64,000 nt of DNA from Methylomonas sp. LW13 (GTDB lineage Bacteria > Pseudomonadota > Gammaproteobacteria > Methylococcales > Methylomonadaceae): contig NZ_CP033381.1 in assembly GCF_016865255.1 (NCBI RefSeq), forward strand, positions 4,774,001 through 4,838,000, written 5' to 3'. Every line of letters begins with the position of its first letter. The first letter of the stretch is position 1. Positions 8,477 to 18,795 of the stretch are shown here, piece after piece. The notes under the pieces are model-generated. The model was given only the letters and a program-made list of their open reading frames with translations. It ran no database searches and was not told where the DNA came from. A program made the translations under genes and the position numbers.

Positions 8477-9486
8477 ACCTTTATCCTTTGCTACGCCCCT
8501 TACTGTTCTCCCTGGACCCGGAAACCGCGCATCATGTCACGCTGGATTTGTTAAAACTGGCCCAGCGCAGCGGCTTGTCGGTTTTGAGCAAACCCAAAGT
8601 CAGCGACAAGCCGGTCGAAGTAATGGGCTTGAATTTCAAAAACCCGCTGGGACTGGCTGCCGGCCTGGATAAAAACGGCGATTACATTGATGCGTTGGCC
8701 GAGTTGGGTTTTGGCTTTATCGAAATCGGCACCGTTACCCCGCGCCCGCAACCCGGCAACCCCAAACCGCGGCTGTTCCGCCTGCCGGAACACCAGGCCA
8801 TCATCAACCGGATGGGCTTTAACAACCAGGGTATCGATCATTTATTGGCGCAAGTCGGCACCTGCCGGTATCGCGGCATTTTGGGCATCAATATTGGTAA
8901 GAACGCCAATACGCCTTTGGAAAACGCGACTGAAGATTATTTGATCGGTCTAAGGAAAAGTTACGCAGCGGCGAGCTATATCACAATCAACATTTCCTCG
9001 CCCAACACCAAGAATTTGCGCCAGCTGCAGCAAGGCGACGAGATCAAGCAACTACTCAGCGCTTTGAAAGAAGAACAACTGAAACTTCAGACGGCGCAGG
9101 GCAAATACACGCCCATCGCGGTAAAAATCGCCCCGGATTTAACGGATGAAGAAATCAGCCACATCGCGGCATTGCTGGTGGAATTTGGCATGGACGGAGT
9201 GATTGCCACCAACACCACCATCGCCCGCGATAAAATCCAGGGGCATATCCACGCCAACGAAGCCGGTGGTTTGAGTGGTGCGCCGGTCAAAGATAGTTCG
9301 ACTCGGGTAGTGAAAGGTTTGGCGACGGAATTGAACGGCAGACTACCGATTATCGCGGCCGGCGGCATTCTCAGCAGCGCGGACGCTCAGGAAAAACTCG
9401 CGGCCGGCGCCAGCCTGGTGCAGATCTATAGCGGCTTGATCTATAGAGGCCCGGCGTTGATCGAAGAGATACTGAGCGCCAGCTGA
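8473..9486 (+). CDS. pyrD: Dihydroorotate dehydrogenase (quinone), class 2
   Basis: 337 residues, matching class 2 PyrD. A membrane-associated flavoprotein that oxidises dihydroorotate to orotate and passes electrons to quinone in pyrimidine synthesis. Seen: N-terminal quinone-pocket helices ([13 protein letters not shown]), [26 protein letters not shown] with the catalytic Ser region, and IAAGGILS phosphate binding. Overlaps thiO by 4 bases. Confidence 0.96.
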   Translation: MNLYPLLRPLLFSLDPETAHHVTLDLLKLAQRSGLSVLSKPKVSDKPVEVMGLNFKNPLGLAAGLDKNGDYIDALAELGFGFIEIGTVTPRPQPGNPKPRLFRLPEHQAIINRMGFNNQGIDHLLAQVGTCRYRGILGINIGKNANTPLENATEDYLIGLRKSYAAASYITINISSPNTKNLRQLQQGDEIKQLLSALKEEQLKLQTAQGKYTPIAVKIAPDLTDEEISHIAALLVEFGMDGVIATNTTIARDKIQGHIHANEAGGLSGAPVKDSSTRVVKGLATELNGRLPIIAAGGILSSADAQEKLAAGASLVQIYSGLIYRGPALIEEILSAS

Positions 9487-9494
9487 TAAACCAA

Positions 9495-9515
9495 AGGGTA
9501 CGCGGTGCGTACCCT
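9495..9515. repeat. REP-like palindrome, copy 1
   Basis: AGGGTACGC - GGT - GCGTACCCT, a 9-base perfect inverted repeat between the convergent pyrD and ABC permease genes. Its core matches the larger palindrome at 12853-12883. It could also act as a weak bidirectional transcription stop. Confidence 0.65.
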
Positions 9516-9567
9516 AACAAGCTATTCCTTGGTGGAGTGATGAAGCGCCGTCTAGGTTGCTTCAGAC

Positions 9568-10329
9568 TCAATTTCTGATCTTGTACCCGGTCTTAAATAC
9601 CCACCAGACAAAAATCAAACACACGGCCAGAAAGCCAAACGTCATGCCTATGCTCATCGCCACATCCACGTCGGCCATGCCGTAAAAGCTCCAGCGAAAG
9701 CCGCTGATCAAATACACCACCGGGTTGAACAAGGTGACTTTCTGCCACAAGGGCGGCAGCATATTGATTGAATAGAACGCGCCGCCCAGGAAAGTCAGCG
9801 GCGTCACCACCAACATCGGCACCACTTGCAACTTCTGAAAACTGTCGGCCCACAGGCCGATAATGAAACCGAACAGACTGAAGGTCACGGCCGTCAGCAG
9901 TAAAAAGCCGATCATCCACAGCGGATGGGCGATCTCGTAAGGCACGAATAGTCGAGCTGTACCCAAAATCAGCAAGCCCAACAGCACCGACTTGGTCGCC
10001 GCCGCCCCCACATAACCCAGCAGCACTTCGATCCAGGACACCGGCGCCGACAGCAGTTCGTAAATCGTGCCGGCCCACTTGGGCATGTAAATACCAAACG
10101 AAGCGTTGGAGATACTTTCGTTGAGCAGATTCAGCATCACCAATCCGGGGATGATAAAGGCCCCGTAGCTCACGCTGTCAATGTCGCCCATCCGCGAACC
10201 GATGGCTTTGCCAAAGACAATGAAGTACAGCGAGGTGGTCAGCACCGGCGCCGCGATGCTTTGCGCCAGCGTGCGAAAGGTGCGGGCCATTTCGAAGCGG
10301 TAAATGGCGCGAATGCCGTAGATATTCAT
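9568..10329 (-). CDS. yadH: ABC-2 type transporter permease (YadH-like)
   Basis: 253 residues with six hydrophobic segments (about 22-45, 60-80, 105-130, 137-160, 172-190, 220-245), the ABC-2 permease plan. Its partner ATPase lies directly upstream with a 4-base ATGA overlap. The pair matches E. coli YadG/YadH in length and layout, an exporter of unknown substrate. The gene symbol is by similarity. Confidence 0.85.
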   Translation of the reverse strand: MNIYGIRAIYRFEMARTFRTLAQSIAAPVLTTSLYFIVFGKAIGSRMGDIDSVSYGAFIIPGLVMLNLLNESISNASFGIYMPKWAGTIYELLSAPVSWIEVLLGYVGAAATKSVLLGLLILGTARLFVPYEIAHPLWMIGFLLLTAVTFSLFGFIIGLWADSFQKLQVVPMLVVTPLTFLGGAFYSINMLPPLWQKVTLFNPVVYLISGFRWSFYGMADVDVAMSIGMTFGFLAVCLIFVWWVFKTGYKIRN

Positions 10330-11270
10330 GATTGCGCCCCTTGTGATTGGTGAACCAGGCTGACGAAAATGTCTTCCAACGAGCTTTCGCTGGAGCTGAG
10401 GTCTTTGAAATCGATACCGTGTTCGCTCAGCCGGCGTAGCAGCTCGGCAATACCTGTCTCCTCTTCCTGGGTATCGAAGCTGTAGACCAAGCGTTCGCCG
10501 TCTGCTGTCAGCGTCAACGCCCAGGCGTCAAGTTCGGACGGAATCTCGGACATGGGCTGGCGCAAGGTCAGCGTCAATTGCTTCTTGCCGAGTTTGCGCA
10601 TCAGCACCGCTTTGTCTTCCACGATGATCAGTTCGCCTTTATTGATGACGCCGATGCGGTCCGCCATGTCTTCGGCTTCTTCGATGTAATGCGTAGTCAG
10701 AATGATGGTGGTGCCGTTGGCGCGCAGCTCGCGCACCATCCGCCACATGTCGTGGCGCAACTCCACATCGACACCGGCGCTCGGCTCATCCAGAAACAAT
10801 ATTGTCGGCTCATGCGCCAGGGCTTTGGCGATCAGCACCCGGCGTTTCATACCACCGGAAAGCGACATGATTTTCGCGTCGCGCTTGTCCCATAACGATA
10901 AATCCCGCAGCACTTTTTCTACATAAACAGGATTGGGCGGCTTGCCGAATAATCCGCGACTGAAACTAACCGTGGCCCATACCGACTCGAAGGCGTCGGT
11001 ATGCAATTCCTGCGGCACTAGGCCAATGGCGGCGCGCACGGCGCGGTAGTCTCGGACGGTGTCGTGGCCGTCGGCGATGATGGTGCCGGCACTGGCGTTG
11101 ACGATGCCGCAAATGACGCCGATTAACGTGGTTTTGCCTGCGCCATTGGCACCGAGCAAAGCAAATATTTCACCGCGCCGGATGTCCAGGTTGATATTTT
11201 TCAATGCCTGAAAACCGCCGGCATAGGTCTTGTTGACCCCGCGTATGGAAATAATAGGGTCGTTATTCAT
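10326..11270 (-). CDS. yadG: ABC transporter ATP-binding protein (YadG-like)
   Basis: 314 residues. Walker A GANGAGKT at 40-47, signature LSGGMKRR, Walker [11 protein letters not shown] and the H-loop TTHYIEEAE are all present, so the ATPase should be active. The frame opens at a TTG (11276); the ATG at 11270 is preferred though neither has a clear ribosome site. It energises the permease encoded downstream, which overlaps it by 4 bases. Confidence 0.88.
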   Translation of the reverse strand: MNNDPIISIRGVNKTYAGGFQALKNINLDIRRGEIFALLGANGAGKTTLIGVICGIVNASAGTIIADGHDTVRDYRAVRAAIGLVPQELHTDAFESVWATVSFSRGLFGKPPNPVYVEKVLRDLSLWDKRDAKIMSLSGGMKRRVLIAKALAHEPTILFLDEPSAGVDVELRHDMWRMVRELRANGTTIILTTHYIEEAEDMADRIGVINKGELIIVEDKAVLMRKLGKKQLTLTLRQPMSEIPSELDAWALTLTADGERLVYSFDTQEEETGIAELLRRLSEHGIDFKDLSSSESSLEDIFVSLVHQSQGAQS

Positions 11271-11356
11271 GGACAATACGCGATTAAGGGTTGCCGATAA
11301 GATTTAGTCATGTGGTTTCCTGTGGGCAAAAATTGATATGACTTTCGTTGATGTTG

Positions 11357-12835
11357 CTATTGCTTGTCGCGGCTAGCGATCGATTCATTGTCGATCCCAC
11401 TCACCAATGAATCAACTGTCCAGCCGCCGCCAAACGCCCGGTACAACGATACCATCGCCACGCCGACCGCCGTTTCGGCTTTGGCGCGTTCGTCGCTCAC
11501 AGACAGTTTGCTGCGTTGGGCATCCAAAACGGCCAAATAATTCCCTGCGCCGCGACTATACAAGGTATCGACCAGCCGGTAGGCTTTTTCCGCAGAAGCT
11601 TCCGCTTCAGTCAATTTTCCCAAGCTATCGGTGGCGGAACGATGGGCGACGAAGGCGTTTTCGACGTCTTCCAAAGCCAGCAAAAAAGTCTTCTCGTAAT
11701 TAGCCGCGACTTGCTCCAGCCGGGCATCGGCGGCGGTAATCTGGGCGCGGATGCGTCCGGCGTTGAATATGGGCGCCGAAAGCCCCGAGCCGAGCGCATA
11801 AACGCTATCGGCCAGACTCGGAAAACCGCCGACCGCAATCGCGCCTAGACCGCCACTCGCCGACAAAACGATCTTGGGATAAAGATCGGCCCGCGCCGAA
11901 CCTAGGCTGGCCGCCGCCGCGCTGACTTCGGTTTGCGCCAAACGCAGATCCGGCCGTTGCGCGAGCAAATCGGCCGGCAGTAGCGTGGGCATGATCGGCG
12001 TTTGTTTCGGCAACGGGCCGACAGCGGCCAGCCGCGTTCCCAGGCTTTCCGGCGGCTCGCCCAGCAACACGCCCAAACGATGGATCAGGTTTTGCTCGGC
12101 GTTGACCAATGTCGGCAGAGTCGCTTCGGTACTCTGTAACAGCGTTTGCTGGCGGGCAAGGTCCGCCTCGTTAGCCAGTCCGGCTTTAACAAATACCTGT
12201 ACCGTCCTCAACCGCTCGCGCTGCAAGGCGATATTGTTTTGCAGAATGCCGGTGCGTTGCTGCACGCCGCGCAGTTCCAGATAATTGGTCGCCACCTGGG
12301 CCAACAGGCCGACTTGCGCCGCATGCAAGCCTTCCTGGCTGCCTTCGGCTTGCGCGGCAGCGGCTTCCGCTTCCAAATGCCGGCCACCAAACACGTCGAT
12401 TTCCCAACGCGCCGCCAGTCCGCCGCTGACGGCATCGGCGGTCGGCGTAATCAATTTGATGCCTTGCCCGTCCGGCACGCCGACGATGCGGTCGATGCGT
12501 TTTTCCCGGCCGCCGGACAGCGAGAAATCCAGACTGGGATACAGCGCCGCTTCGGCAACGGTGACCATGGCGTTGGCTTCGCGGACGCGAGCGGTGGCTA
12601 TTTTCAGATCGTGGTTGGCGGCCAAAGCCTTGTCTATCAATTCGTCCAGCAAGGGATCTTTGAAACCTTGCCACCAAGTCTTTAGGTCCACCGTTTCGGC
12701 GGTTTGAGTATTGGGTGCGTGTTGCCAGGTTGCCGGGCTGTTGAGTGCTACTTGGTCGCCGACGCGGGTTGGTGTACAAGCGATTAGACCAACCAAGGAT
12801 AGAATGGCTAGCGGTGTTAAATATCGGTTATTCAT
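11357..12835 (-). CDS. RND efflux outer-membrane factor lipoprotein (NodT family)
   Basis: 492 residues. A lipoprotein signal ending LIAC supplies the lipidated Cys near residue 20. The rest is the TolC-like repeat structure: two related halves with long helices (DLKIATARVREANAMV; LRLAQTEVSAAAASL) and an LLPADLLAQRPDLR segment typical of NodT proteins. ATG at 12835 is chosen over the open frame start at 12868 because GGAG lies upstream and the lipobox is then well placed; the rejected 11 codons are part of a palindrome. Last gene of the efflux operon, 160 bases after the pump gene. Confidence 0.93.
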   Translation of the reverse strand: MNNRYLTPLAILSLVGLIACTPTRVGDQVALNSPATWQHAPNTQTAETVDLKTWWQGFKDPLLDELIDKALAANHDLKIATARVREANAMVTVAEAALYPSLDFSLSGGREKRIDRIVGVPDGQGIKLITPTADAVSGGLAARWEIDVFGGRHLEAEAAAAQAEGSQEGLHAAQVGLLAQVATNYLELRGVQQRTGILQNNIALQRERLRTVQVFVKAGLANEADLARQQTLLQSTEATLPTLVNAEQNLIHRLGVLLGEPPESLGTRLAAVGPLPKQTPIMPTLLPADLLAQRPDLRLAQTEVSAAAASLGSARADLYPKIVLSASGGLGAIAVGGFPSLADSVYALGSGLSAPIFNAGRIRAQITAADARLEQVAANYEKTFLLALEDVENAFVAHRSATDSLGKLTEAEASAEKAYRLVDTLYSRGAGNYLAVLDAQRSKLSVSDERAKAETAVGVAMVSLYRAFGGGWTVDSLVSGIDNESIASRDKQ

Positions 12836-12852
12836 CGTAAAACTCCGTGGGC

Positions 12853-12883
12853 GCCGTAGGGTACGCAATGCGTACCCTACGGC
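12853..12883. repeat. REP-like palindrome, copy 2
   Basis: Perfect 15-base inverted repeat around one central base: GCCGTAGGGTACGCA at 12853-12867 and TGCGTACCCTACGGC at 12869-12883. It contains the core of the 9495-9515 palindrome and is followed on the plus strand by a T-rich run. It lies between the pump and outer-membrane factor genes. Confidence 0.75.
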
Positions 12884-12893
12884 TATTTTTTCT

Positions 12894-12967
12894 CCCCTCT
12901 TTGGAAAAGAGGGGCTGGAGGAGATTTTTCAAATAAATCCCCCTCGATCCCCCTTTGTCAAAGGGGG
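12894..12967. repeat. Double-hairpin intergenic repeat
   Basis: Two small palindromes: CCCCTCTTT-GGA-AAAGAGGGG at 12894-12914 and CCCCCTTT-GTC-AAAGGGGG at 12949-12967, joined by a purine-rich then A/T-rich linker. Paired hairpins of this kind are a common dispersed intergenic element in Proteobacteria. Within this operon it may lower expression of the outer-membrane factor. Confidence 0.6.
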
Positions 12968-12995
12968 AAGTGTCGTTGATTCGATAGCGTTGCCA

Positions 12996-15900
12996 TTAGC
13001 TGAGGGCTTTAACACCTCCGTCCTTGCGCTCTACCCTGAACCACGCCGCATACAGCGCCGGCAGGAAGAACACCGTCAACACAGTTGCCACCGTCAGCCC
13101 GCCCATGATGGCGATGGCCTGCGGGCCGAAGAAGTCGTTGCGCGACAATGGAATCATCGCCAGGATCGCCGCTGCCGCGGTCAGCATGATCGGCCGGAAA
13201 CGCCGCACCGTCGATTCGACGATGGCCGACCAGGTGTCGAGCCCCGACTGTTCGTCCTGATCGATCTGATCCACTAAAATCACCGAGTTGCGCATGATCA
13301 TGCCGGCCAGCGCCAGGATGCCGAGCAGCGCCATAAAGCCGAACGGTGCCCCGAACAGCAGTAAGGCGAAGGCGGCGCCGATCACGCCCAGCGGCGCGGT
13401 GCTGAACACCATGAAAGTCCTGGACAGGTTCTGCAACTGCATCATCAACAAGATCAGCGTGACGATCAGCACCAGCGGAATCCAGATCAGAATCGACTTC
13501 TGCGCGGTCCAGGCGTCTTCCTTGGTGCCGCCGGTCTCGATGAAATAACCGGCCGGCAGACTGTCTTGTATCGGTTTAAGTTTCGGGATGATTTGCGCCG
13601 ACACGTCGGGAGCCAGCATGCCGTCGACCACGTCGGCGCGCACCGAAATGGTGGGGAAGCGGTTGCGCCGCCAGCGCACGCCGTCTTCGAACACGGTCTC
13701 GAATTTGACGAACTGCGACAGCGCTACCGACTTGCCATTAGCGGTGCGCACCGCGACGTCCGGCAATTCATCGGCAGCGGTGCGCAATTCGGGACTAGCC
13801 CGCCAGACGATGTCGATCAATTTATCCTGCTCGCGCAACTGCCCGACCGGGATGCCGGTGTAATGCGCCTGCAAGGCTTGCGACAGGCTAGCCGTCGACA
13901 CGCCGAGGGCGCGGGCCTTGTCCTGATCCAACATCAGGCGGAACGACGGCATGCGGTCATGCCAGTCGTCGTTGACGTCCACGGTGCCGGGATGCTCGCG
14001 CACGACCTCGGCTACCTGGTCGGCAATGCCGCGCACGATGTTGGGGTTTTCGCCTAATACTCTGAACGCCACCGGATAATCCATCGGCGGACCGACATTC
14101 AGGCGCTTGACCCGGCCCCTGACATTCGGGAAATCCGTCTCCAAAATCCGCCGGACGCGCTGCATCACCCGCTCGCGGGCCTGGTTATCCTTGGTCATCA
14201 CCACCAATTCGGCCAGATTGGTATTCGCCAATTGCTGCACGATCAGCAGGAAAAATCTCGGCGTGCCGCTGCCGATATAGCTGGCGACATGTACCACGTC
14301 TTCGTCCTTGGCTAACAGCACTTCCATGCGTTTGGCGGCGGCTTCGGTTTGCTCGAAGGCGCTACCCTCCGGCAGCCACAGGTTGACAATGACTTCCGGG
14401 CGGTTGGAAAGCGGGAAGAACTGTTCGGGGACGTGAACCAAGGTCACGATACCGAGGCCGAACAACGCCAATGTGGCGATGATGACTTTGTTACGGTGCG
14501 CCACGCAGGCATCCACCCAACGCCGCAGCCGTTTGTAGAACGGCGTATCGAACAAATCGTGGATAGGACCATCGGCGGCGGTATGGACTTTGAGGATCAA
14601 AAATCCCAAATAAGGAGTGAACACCACCGCGCCTATCCACGACAGTAGCATAGCGATGCCCACCACCTGAAAAATCGACACAGTGTATTCGCCGGCTTGC
14701 GACTTGGCCAAACTCACCGGCAAGAAACCGGCGGCGGTGATCAAAGTCCCGGTCAACATCGGAAAAGCGGTGGCAGTGTACGCATAAGTCGCGGCACGAA
14801 TCCGGTCCCAACCTTCCTCCAGCTTGCGGGCCATCATCTCGACGGCAATCATCGCATCGTCCACCAACAGGCCCAGCGCCAGAATCAAAGCACCCAAGGA
14901 AATCCGTTGCAAATCGATGCCGCAGAGCAACATCACCAGCAAGGTCGCGGCCAGCACCAGCGGCACGGTCAGGGCCACCACGGAACCGGTGCGCCAGCCC
15001 AGGCTCAAGAAGCTGACCACCAACACGGTGGCCAGAGCTTCGAAAAAAGTGCCGCCGAATTCAGACATTTGCGTTTTTACGACATGCCCTTGATTGGCGA
15101 CCGGCTCCACATCCATACCCAACGGTAACTCGCTTGCCATACCGGCAAGCGTGTCATCCAAGGCGTGCTCCAGGTCGATCACATTGCCTTTCTTGTTCAT
15201 CGTCACGCCGAGACCAAGAGCTGGCTTGCCGTTGAAACGCATCTTGAATTCGGCGGGATCAATATAGCCGCGCGTCACCTGGGCAAAATCCTTGACCTTG
15301 AAGGTGCGATTGGCGATGCGTACCGCCATATTGGCGACGCTGTCTTCCGAGTCGAACGAGCCGGTCAGGCGTATCGGCAGATTGCGTTGCGCGGAATATA
15401 CCGTGCCGGCCGGGGCCATGCCGTTCTGTGCCTGCAAAGCCTGAGCAACCGCCGCCGTGTCCAAGCCCAGTTCGGCCAGCTTCTTGTCGGAAAACTCGAC
15501 GAAAATCTTTTCGTCCTGCACGCCGATCAGATCGACTTTCTCGACATCCTTGACCCGCAACAGCTGTTGGCGAACCGAATCGGCCGCCAGTTTGAGGTCG
15601 GCATAATTAAAGCCGTCGCCAGAGAAGGCATAGAGCAGACTATAGGTATCGCCGAACTCGTCGTTGAAAAACGGCCCGATGCTGCCGGGCGGCAGCGTCA
15701 TGCGGATGTCATCGACTTTTTTGCGCACTTGATACCAAAGCTCGGGAATCTCCTTGGGTGGCGTATCTTCGCGCGGGGTGACGAAAATCACCGATTCGCC
15801 GGGTTTGGAGTAACTGCGCAGATAATCCAGGTTAGGCAATTCCTGAATTTTCTTTTCCAACCTATCGGTCAACTGCTGCTCGACTTCCAAAGCGGTAGCG

Positions 15901-16067
15901 CCGGGATAGAGGGTCTTGACCACCATGATACGGAAGGTGAACGGCGGATCTTCCTGCTGGCCCAGCGTGTAATAAGCAAATATCCCACCAAGCATCACCA
16001 ATACCAGCATGAAGCCGGTGAAGGAACGGTGGTTTAGCACCCATTCGCTGAGGTTGAATGCTTTCAT
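12996..16067 (-). CDS. RND efflux pump inner-membrane permease
   Basis: 1023 residues, the size of AcrB/MexB-type proton antiporters. Twelve membrane helices are expected: one near 18-36, clusters at about 335-480 and 855-1000, with large periplasmic loops between. Functional features seen: GLLVDDAMIAVEMM (proton-relay Asp pair) in TM4 and GMIMRNSVILVDQI in TM10. The sequence is closest in feel to the TriC/MexK group rather than AcrB, but substrate cannot be read. Its start overlaps the adaptor stop by 4 bases. Confidence 0.93.
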   Translation of the reverse strand: MKAFNLSEWVLNHRSFTGFMLVLVMLGGIFAYYTLGQQEDPPFTFRIMVVKTLYPGATALEVEQQLTDRLEKKIQELPNLDYLRSYSKPGESVIFVTPREDTPPKEIPELWYQVRKKVDDIRMTLPPGSIGPFFNDEFGDTYSLLYAFSGDGFNYADLKLAADSVRQQLLRVKDVEKVDLIGVQDEKIFVEFSDKKLAELGLDTAAVAQALQAQNGMAPAGTVYSAQRNLPIRLTGSFDSEDSVANMAVRIANRTFKVKDFAQVTRGYIDPAEFKMRFNGKPALGLGVTMNKKGNVIDLEHALDDTLAGMASELPLGMDVEPVANQGHVVKTQMSEFGGTFFEALATVLVVSFLSLGWRTGSVVALTVPLVLAATLLVMLLCGIDLQRISLGALILALGLLVDDAMIAVEMMARKLEEGWDRIRAATYAYTATAFPMLTGTLITAAGFLPVSLAKSQAGEYTVSIFQVVGIAMLLSWIGAVVFTPYLGFLILKVHTAADGPIHDLFDTPFYKRLRRWVDACVAHRNKVIIATLALFGLGIVTLVHVPEQFFPLSNRPEVIVNLWLPEGSAFEQTEAAAKRMEVLLAKDEDVVHVASYIGSGTPRFFLLIVQQLANTNLAELVVMTKDNQARERVMQRVRRILETDFPNVRGRVKRLNVGPPMDYPVAFRVLGENPNIVRGIADQVAEVVREHPGTVDVNDDWHDRMPSFRLMLDQDKARALGVSTASLSQALQAHYTGIPVGQLREQDKLIDIVWRASPELRTAADELPDVAVRTANGKSVALSQFVKFETVFEDGVRWRRNRFPTISVRADVVDGMLAPDVSAQIIPKLKPIQDSLPAGYFIETGGTKEDAWTAQKSILIWIPLVLIVTLILLMMQLQNLSRTFMVFSTAPLGVIGAAFALLLFGAPFGFMALLGILALAGMIMRNSVILVDQIDQDEQSGLDTWSAIVESTVRRFRPIMLTAAAAILAMIPLSRNDFFGPQAIAIMGGLTVATVLTVFFLPALYAAWFRVERKDGGVKALS

Positions 16068-17257
16068 AGCTGTTCCTTGGATAGAGGTTCCTGGCCACCG
16101 TGATTGTTAGGCAATCCCGGTTGTTCCGGCAAGCGGACAGCCTGGCCCTCGGCCAGGCGCTGCACGCCGGCGCTGACCAGCAATTGGCCGGGAGTTACTC
16201 CATCGACGGCAATGCGTTCGCCGGGCTGCGTCTCGCCCAACTTAACTGGCACGGCTTTGACGGTGGCGGCCTGCTCATCGATCAACCACACGGCGGGATG
16301 ATCGGGTTGGTTTTGCGGGGTATAGACGGCGGACAGCGGGATGGCGATACCGGAAGCGGTGTTCGCCGTTATATGAACGGTCGCCGTCATGCCCAATTGC
16401 GCGGCGTCCAGACCTTCTAGCAAGCTGGCCTTGACGCGATAGGTGCGGCTGGCCGGATCGGCGGCCGAGGCGATCTCGCGGATTCTGGCCTTGAGCGGCC
16501 GATCATCGTCTAACCACAACGACACATTAACTTCTTGTTGGCGCTGGATTTCCGCCAGTCTATGCTCGGGCACGTCGAAATGGATTTCCTTTTCGTCGAG
16601 CTGGGCCAACGTCACCACTGCCTGACCCGCCGCCAACACTTGCCCGGCCTCGACAGCCAAGGCCGTGACCACGCCGTCGCGGTCGGCATGCAATTCGGTA
16701 TAGCTCTGTTGGTTATGCGCCTCGGCCAATTGCGCTGCCAGCGCCGCCGTCCGCTCCCGCGCCGTGGTATAGGCGGTTTCGTGCCGTTCGAACTCCGGCG
16801 GGCTGATGACTTGCTGGGCCAGCAGTTCGCGGTATCTCACCAGATCGTCGCGTAGAAAAGCGCTGTCGGCCTGAGCGGCAACCAGCTGAGCCTTAATGGC
16901 CTGCACGGCGAGGCGGTAATCGTTGCCATCCAGTATCGCCAGCAGTTGGCCTTTGTGCACTGGGTCGCCGACGTCGACTTTGCGCTCCAGCAGTTTACCG
17001 CCCACCCGGAAGGATAAGGGCGTCTCGAATCTTGCCCTGACTTCCCCGGCAAAGCTTCTGGCGGCGGCGACGGCGTTTTGCTCGATGCGAAACACCTTCA
17101 CCGGGCGGACAACCGATTGTGTGGGTTTGTCCTGGTCGCTGCAGCTGGCATTCATCATAAGCGGCAACAGCCCAGCCAGCAGCCAGCCTTTGTTGGTGAA
17201 GCGGAATTGCGGCCGGTCAGGGGCAATCGGTGTAAACGGCGTATTTGGTTTCGGCAT
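16064..17257 (-). CDS. RND efflux periplasmic adaptor lipoprotein
   Basis: 397 residues. The ATG at 17257 is preferred to 17305 because GGAGG lies just upstream. A signal sequence ends in MNASC, a lipobox. The barrel-hairpin-lipoyl order of membrane fusion proteins is visible: lipoyl half KVDVGDPVHKGQLLAILD, a coiled-coil hairpin (about 130-190), the second lipoyl half ADRDGVVTALAVEAGQVLAAGQ, then beta-barrel and membrane-proximal domains. First gene of the operon; no dedicated regulator gene is adjacent. Confidence 0.92.
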   Translation of the reverse strand: MPKPNTPFTPIAPDRPQFRFTNKGWLLAGLLPLMMNASCSDQDKPTQSVVRPVKVFRIEQNAVAAARSFAGEVRARFETPLSFRVGGKLLERKVDVGDPVHKGQLLAILDGNDYRLAVQAIKAQLVAAQADSAFLRDDLVRYRELLAQQVISPPEFERHETAYTTARERTAALAAQLAEAHNQQSYTELHADRDGVVTALAVEAGQVLAAGQAVVTLAQLDEKEIHFDVPEHRLAEIQRQQEVNVSLWLDDDRPLKARIREIASAADPASRTYRVKASLLEGLDAAQLGMTATVHITANTASGIAIPLSAVYTPQNQPDHPAVWLIDEQAATVKAVPVKLGETQPGERIAVDGVTPGQLLVSAGVQRLAEGQAVRLPEQPGLPNNHGGQEPLSKEQL

Positions 17258-17398
17258 GTGGCTGCCTCCTTCGGTAAAAGGTTGAGTGATATTCGAAATA
17301 ATCATTCGCTGCTGTTATTGATCAGGATCTCGGCGGCCAACTTGGCATCGACGGCTGCAGGGGAATTACGCTGCAATGGTTCGGCAAAGCAATGGCCA

Positions 17399-17857
17399 TC
17401 AATTAGCCTCTCGCCCGAAAATCAATAATGTCGATGACGCCGAGGCATAGAGCTGGTCTTCTGCATCAATCAGACGGGCTTCGGCAAAAGCGACTCGCTT
17501 ACCTAACGACAAAACCCTGCCTTCCGCTCTTACCAAGCCCGTGTGCTTGGTCATGGCCTGATGATAGGCAATTTTCAATTCCAAGGTGGTATAGGCCTGC
17601 TTTCCGGTTAGTCTGGAATGAACGGCACAGCCGCAGGCGGAATCCAGCAAAGTGGCCGCATAGCCGCCGTGAACGGTGCCCAGGGGGTTATAAGCATGTT
17701 CGCCAGGCTTGCCGGCAAACACGGCTTTGCCTAGATCGACTTCCAACAGCTCGAAATCCAGCGACATCAACATTCCCGGCTTACGCTCAGAGGCCATCAG
17801 GGCGCGCAACTGGTTTAAGCCATTGAGCCCGGCGCCGGTTTTGGTCACAAGACTCAT
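17399..17857 (-). CDS. PaaI-family hotdog thioesterase
   Basis: 152 residues. The motif GTVHGGYAATLLDSACGCAV is the hallmark of the PaaI/YbaW hotdog group, where the Gly-rich loop and Asp hydrolyse acyl-CoA thioesters. The middle segment YTTLELKIAYHQAM forms the central strands. Substrate unknown. No operon partner is certain; the SDR gene upstream ends 84 bases away. Confidence 0.87.
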   Translation of the reverse strand: MSLVTKTGAGLNGLNQLRALMASERKPGMLMSLDFELLEVDLGKAVFAGKPGEHAYNPLGTVHGGYAATLLDSACGCAVHSRLTGKQAYTTLELKIAYHQAMTKHTGLVRAEGRVLSLGKRVAFAEARLIDAEDQLYASASSTLLIFGREAN

Positions 17858-17941
17858 ATCGCTACCGTTCCTTCTCGGACATGCTTACCCAATGTCATGG
17901 CATTCTTAGATGAATAGATCATGTGCTTATCTTCCAATCAT

Positions 17942-18757
17942 TCAGACTATCGGCAGCTGGTTAAACTGGCGCAAGCTCTTGTCCACCAAGGCTTCCGGCA
18001 TGAAACGGCGCAGAAAACGCACCTGGCCGGCTTGTTTTCCGGCGGTATAGCGCCTTTTGGGAGCCACGGCAGTCGCGGCTTTCAAAACCGTGTCGGCGAC
18101 CACCTGCGGAGCGTCGCCCGCATTCACGCCATTGCGCATGACCACTTCCATACCGGCACGCACCGAGTCGTAGACGGCCAGCGGTTGATCGGGCTTGGTT
18201 AGGCTGGCTTCGAACGCGGTGCGGGTATATCCCGGTTCAACCAATACCACCCGGATGCCGAAGCTGCGCAGTTCGTGGTCCAGCGATTCGGAATAGCCTT
18301 CGACCGCATGCTTGGTCGCGGCATACAGCGCGTTGTAAGGCGCTGGGATAAAACCAAGGGCGGAGCTGATATTGACGATTCTGCCTTTCCCTTGGTTGCG
18401 CATGGCCGGCAACACGGCATTGGTCACGCGAGTAATGCCGAACACGTTGACGTCGAACAAAGCCTGGGCTTGCGCGGTGGACGATTCTTCCGCGCCTCCT
18501 AGCAAGCCGACGCCGGCATTGTTGACCAGCAGATCGATGCGTCCGGCCTGTTTCAAGACCTCGGCTACCGTGTTGTTTACCGACGCTTCGTTGGTCACGT
18601 CGCAGCTCAGCATGGTGATGCCGTCGACGCTTGCAGTTGCCTTGCGGCTGGTGCCGAATACGCGGTAACCCGCGCGTTGCAGGGCCTTGGCCGTTACCAA
18701 CCCAATGCCAGAGGATGCACCGGTGATCAAGGCTACGGCTTGGTCTTTATTATTCAT
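17942..18757 (-). CDS. Short-chain dehydrogenase/reductase
   Basis: 271 residues, classical SDR. NAD(P)-binding TGASSGIG near 13-20, NNAG near 84-87, catalytic Ser in ISSALG, and YxxxK (YAATKHAVEG). A cofactor-specificity Arg/Lys pair (TSRK) follows strand 2, favouring NADP. Divergent from an hxlR-type regulator that shares its promoter region. A ribosome site GGGAG precedes the ATG. Substrate unknown. Confidence 0.9.
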   Translation of the reverse strand: MNNKDQAVALITGASSGIGLVTAKALQRAGYRVFGTSRKATASVDGITMLSCDVTNEASVNNTVAEVLKQAGRIDLLVNNAGVGLLGGAEESSTAQAQALFDVNVFGITRVTNAVLPAMRNQGKGRIVNISSALGFIPAPYNALYAATKHAVEGYSESLDHELRSFGIRVVLVEPGYTRTAFEASLTKPDQPLAVYDSVRAGMEVVMRNGVNAGDAPQVVADTVLKAATAVAPKRRYTAGKQAGQVRFLRRFMPEALVDKSLRQFNQLPIV

Positions 18758-18795
18758 ATCAAGTCTCCCGTGAGGTGGATTGTCTATCGCTTAAG

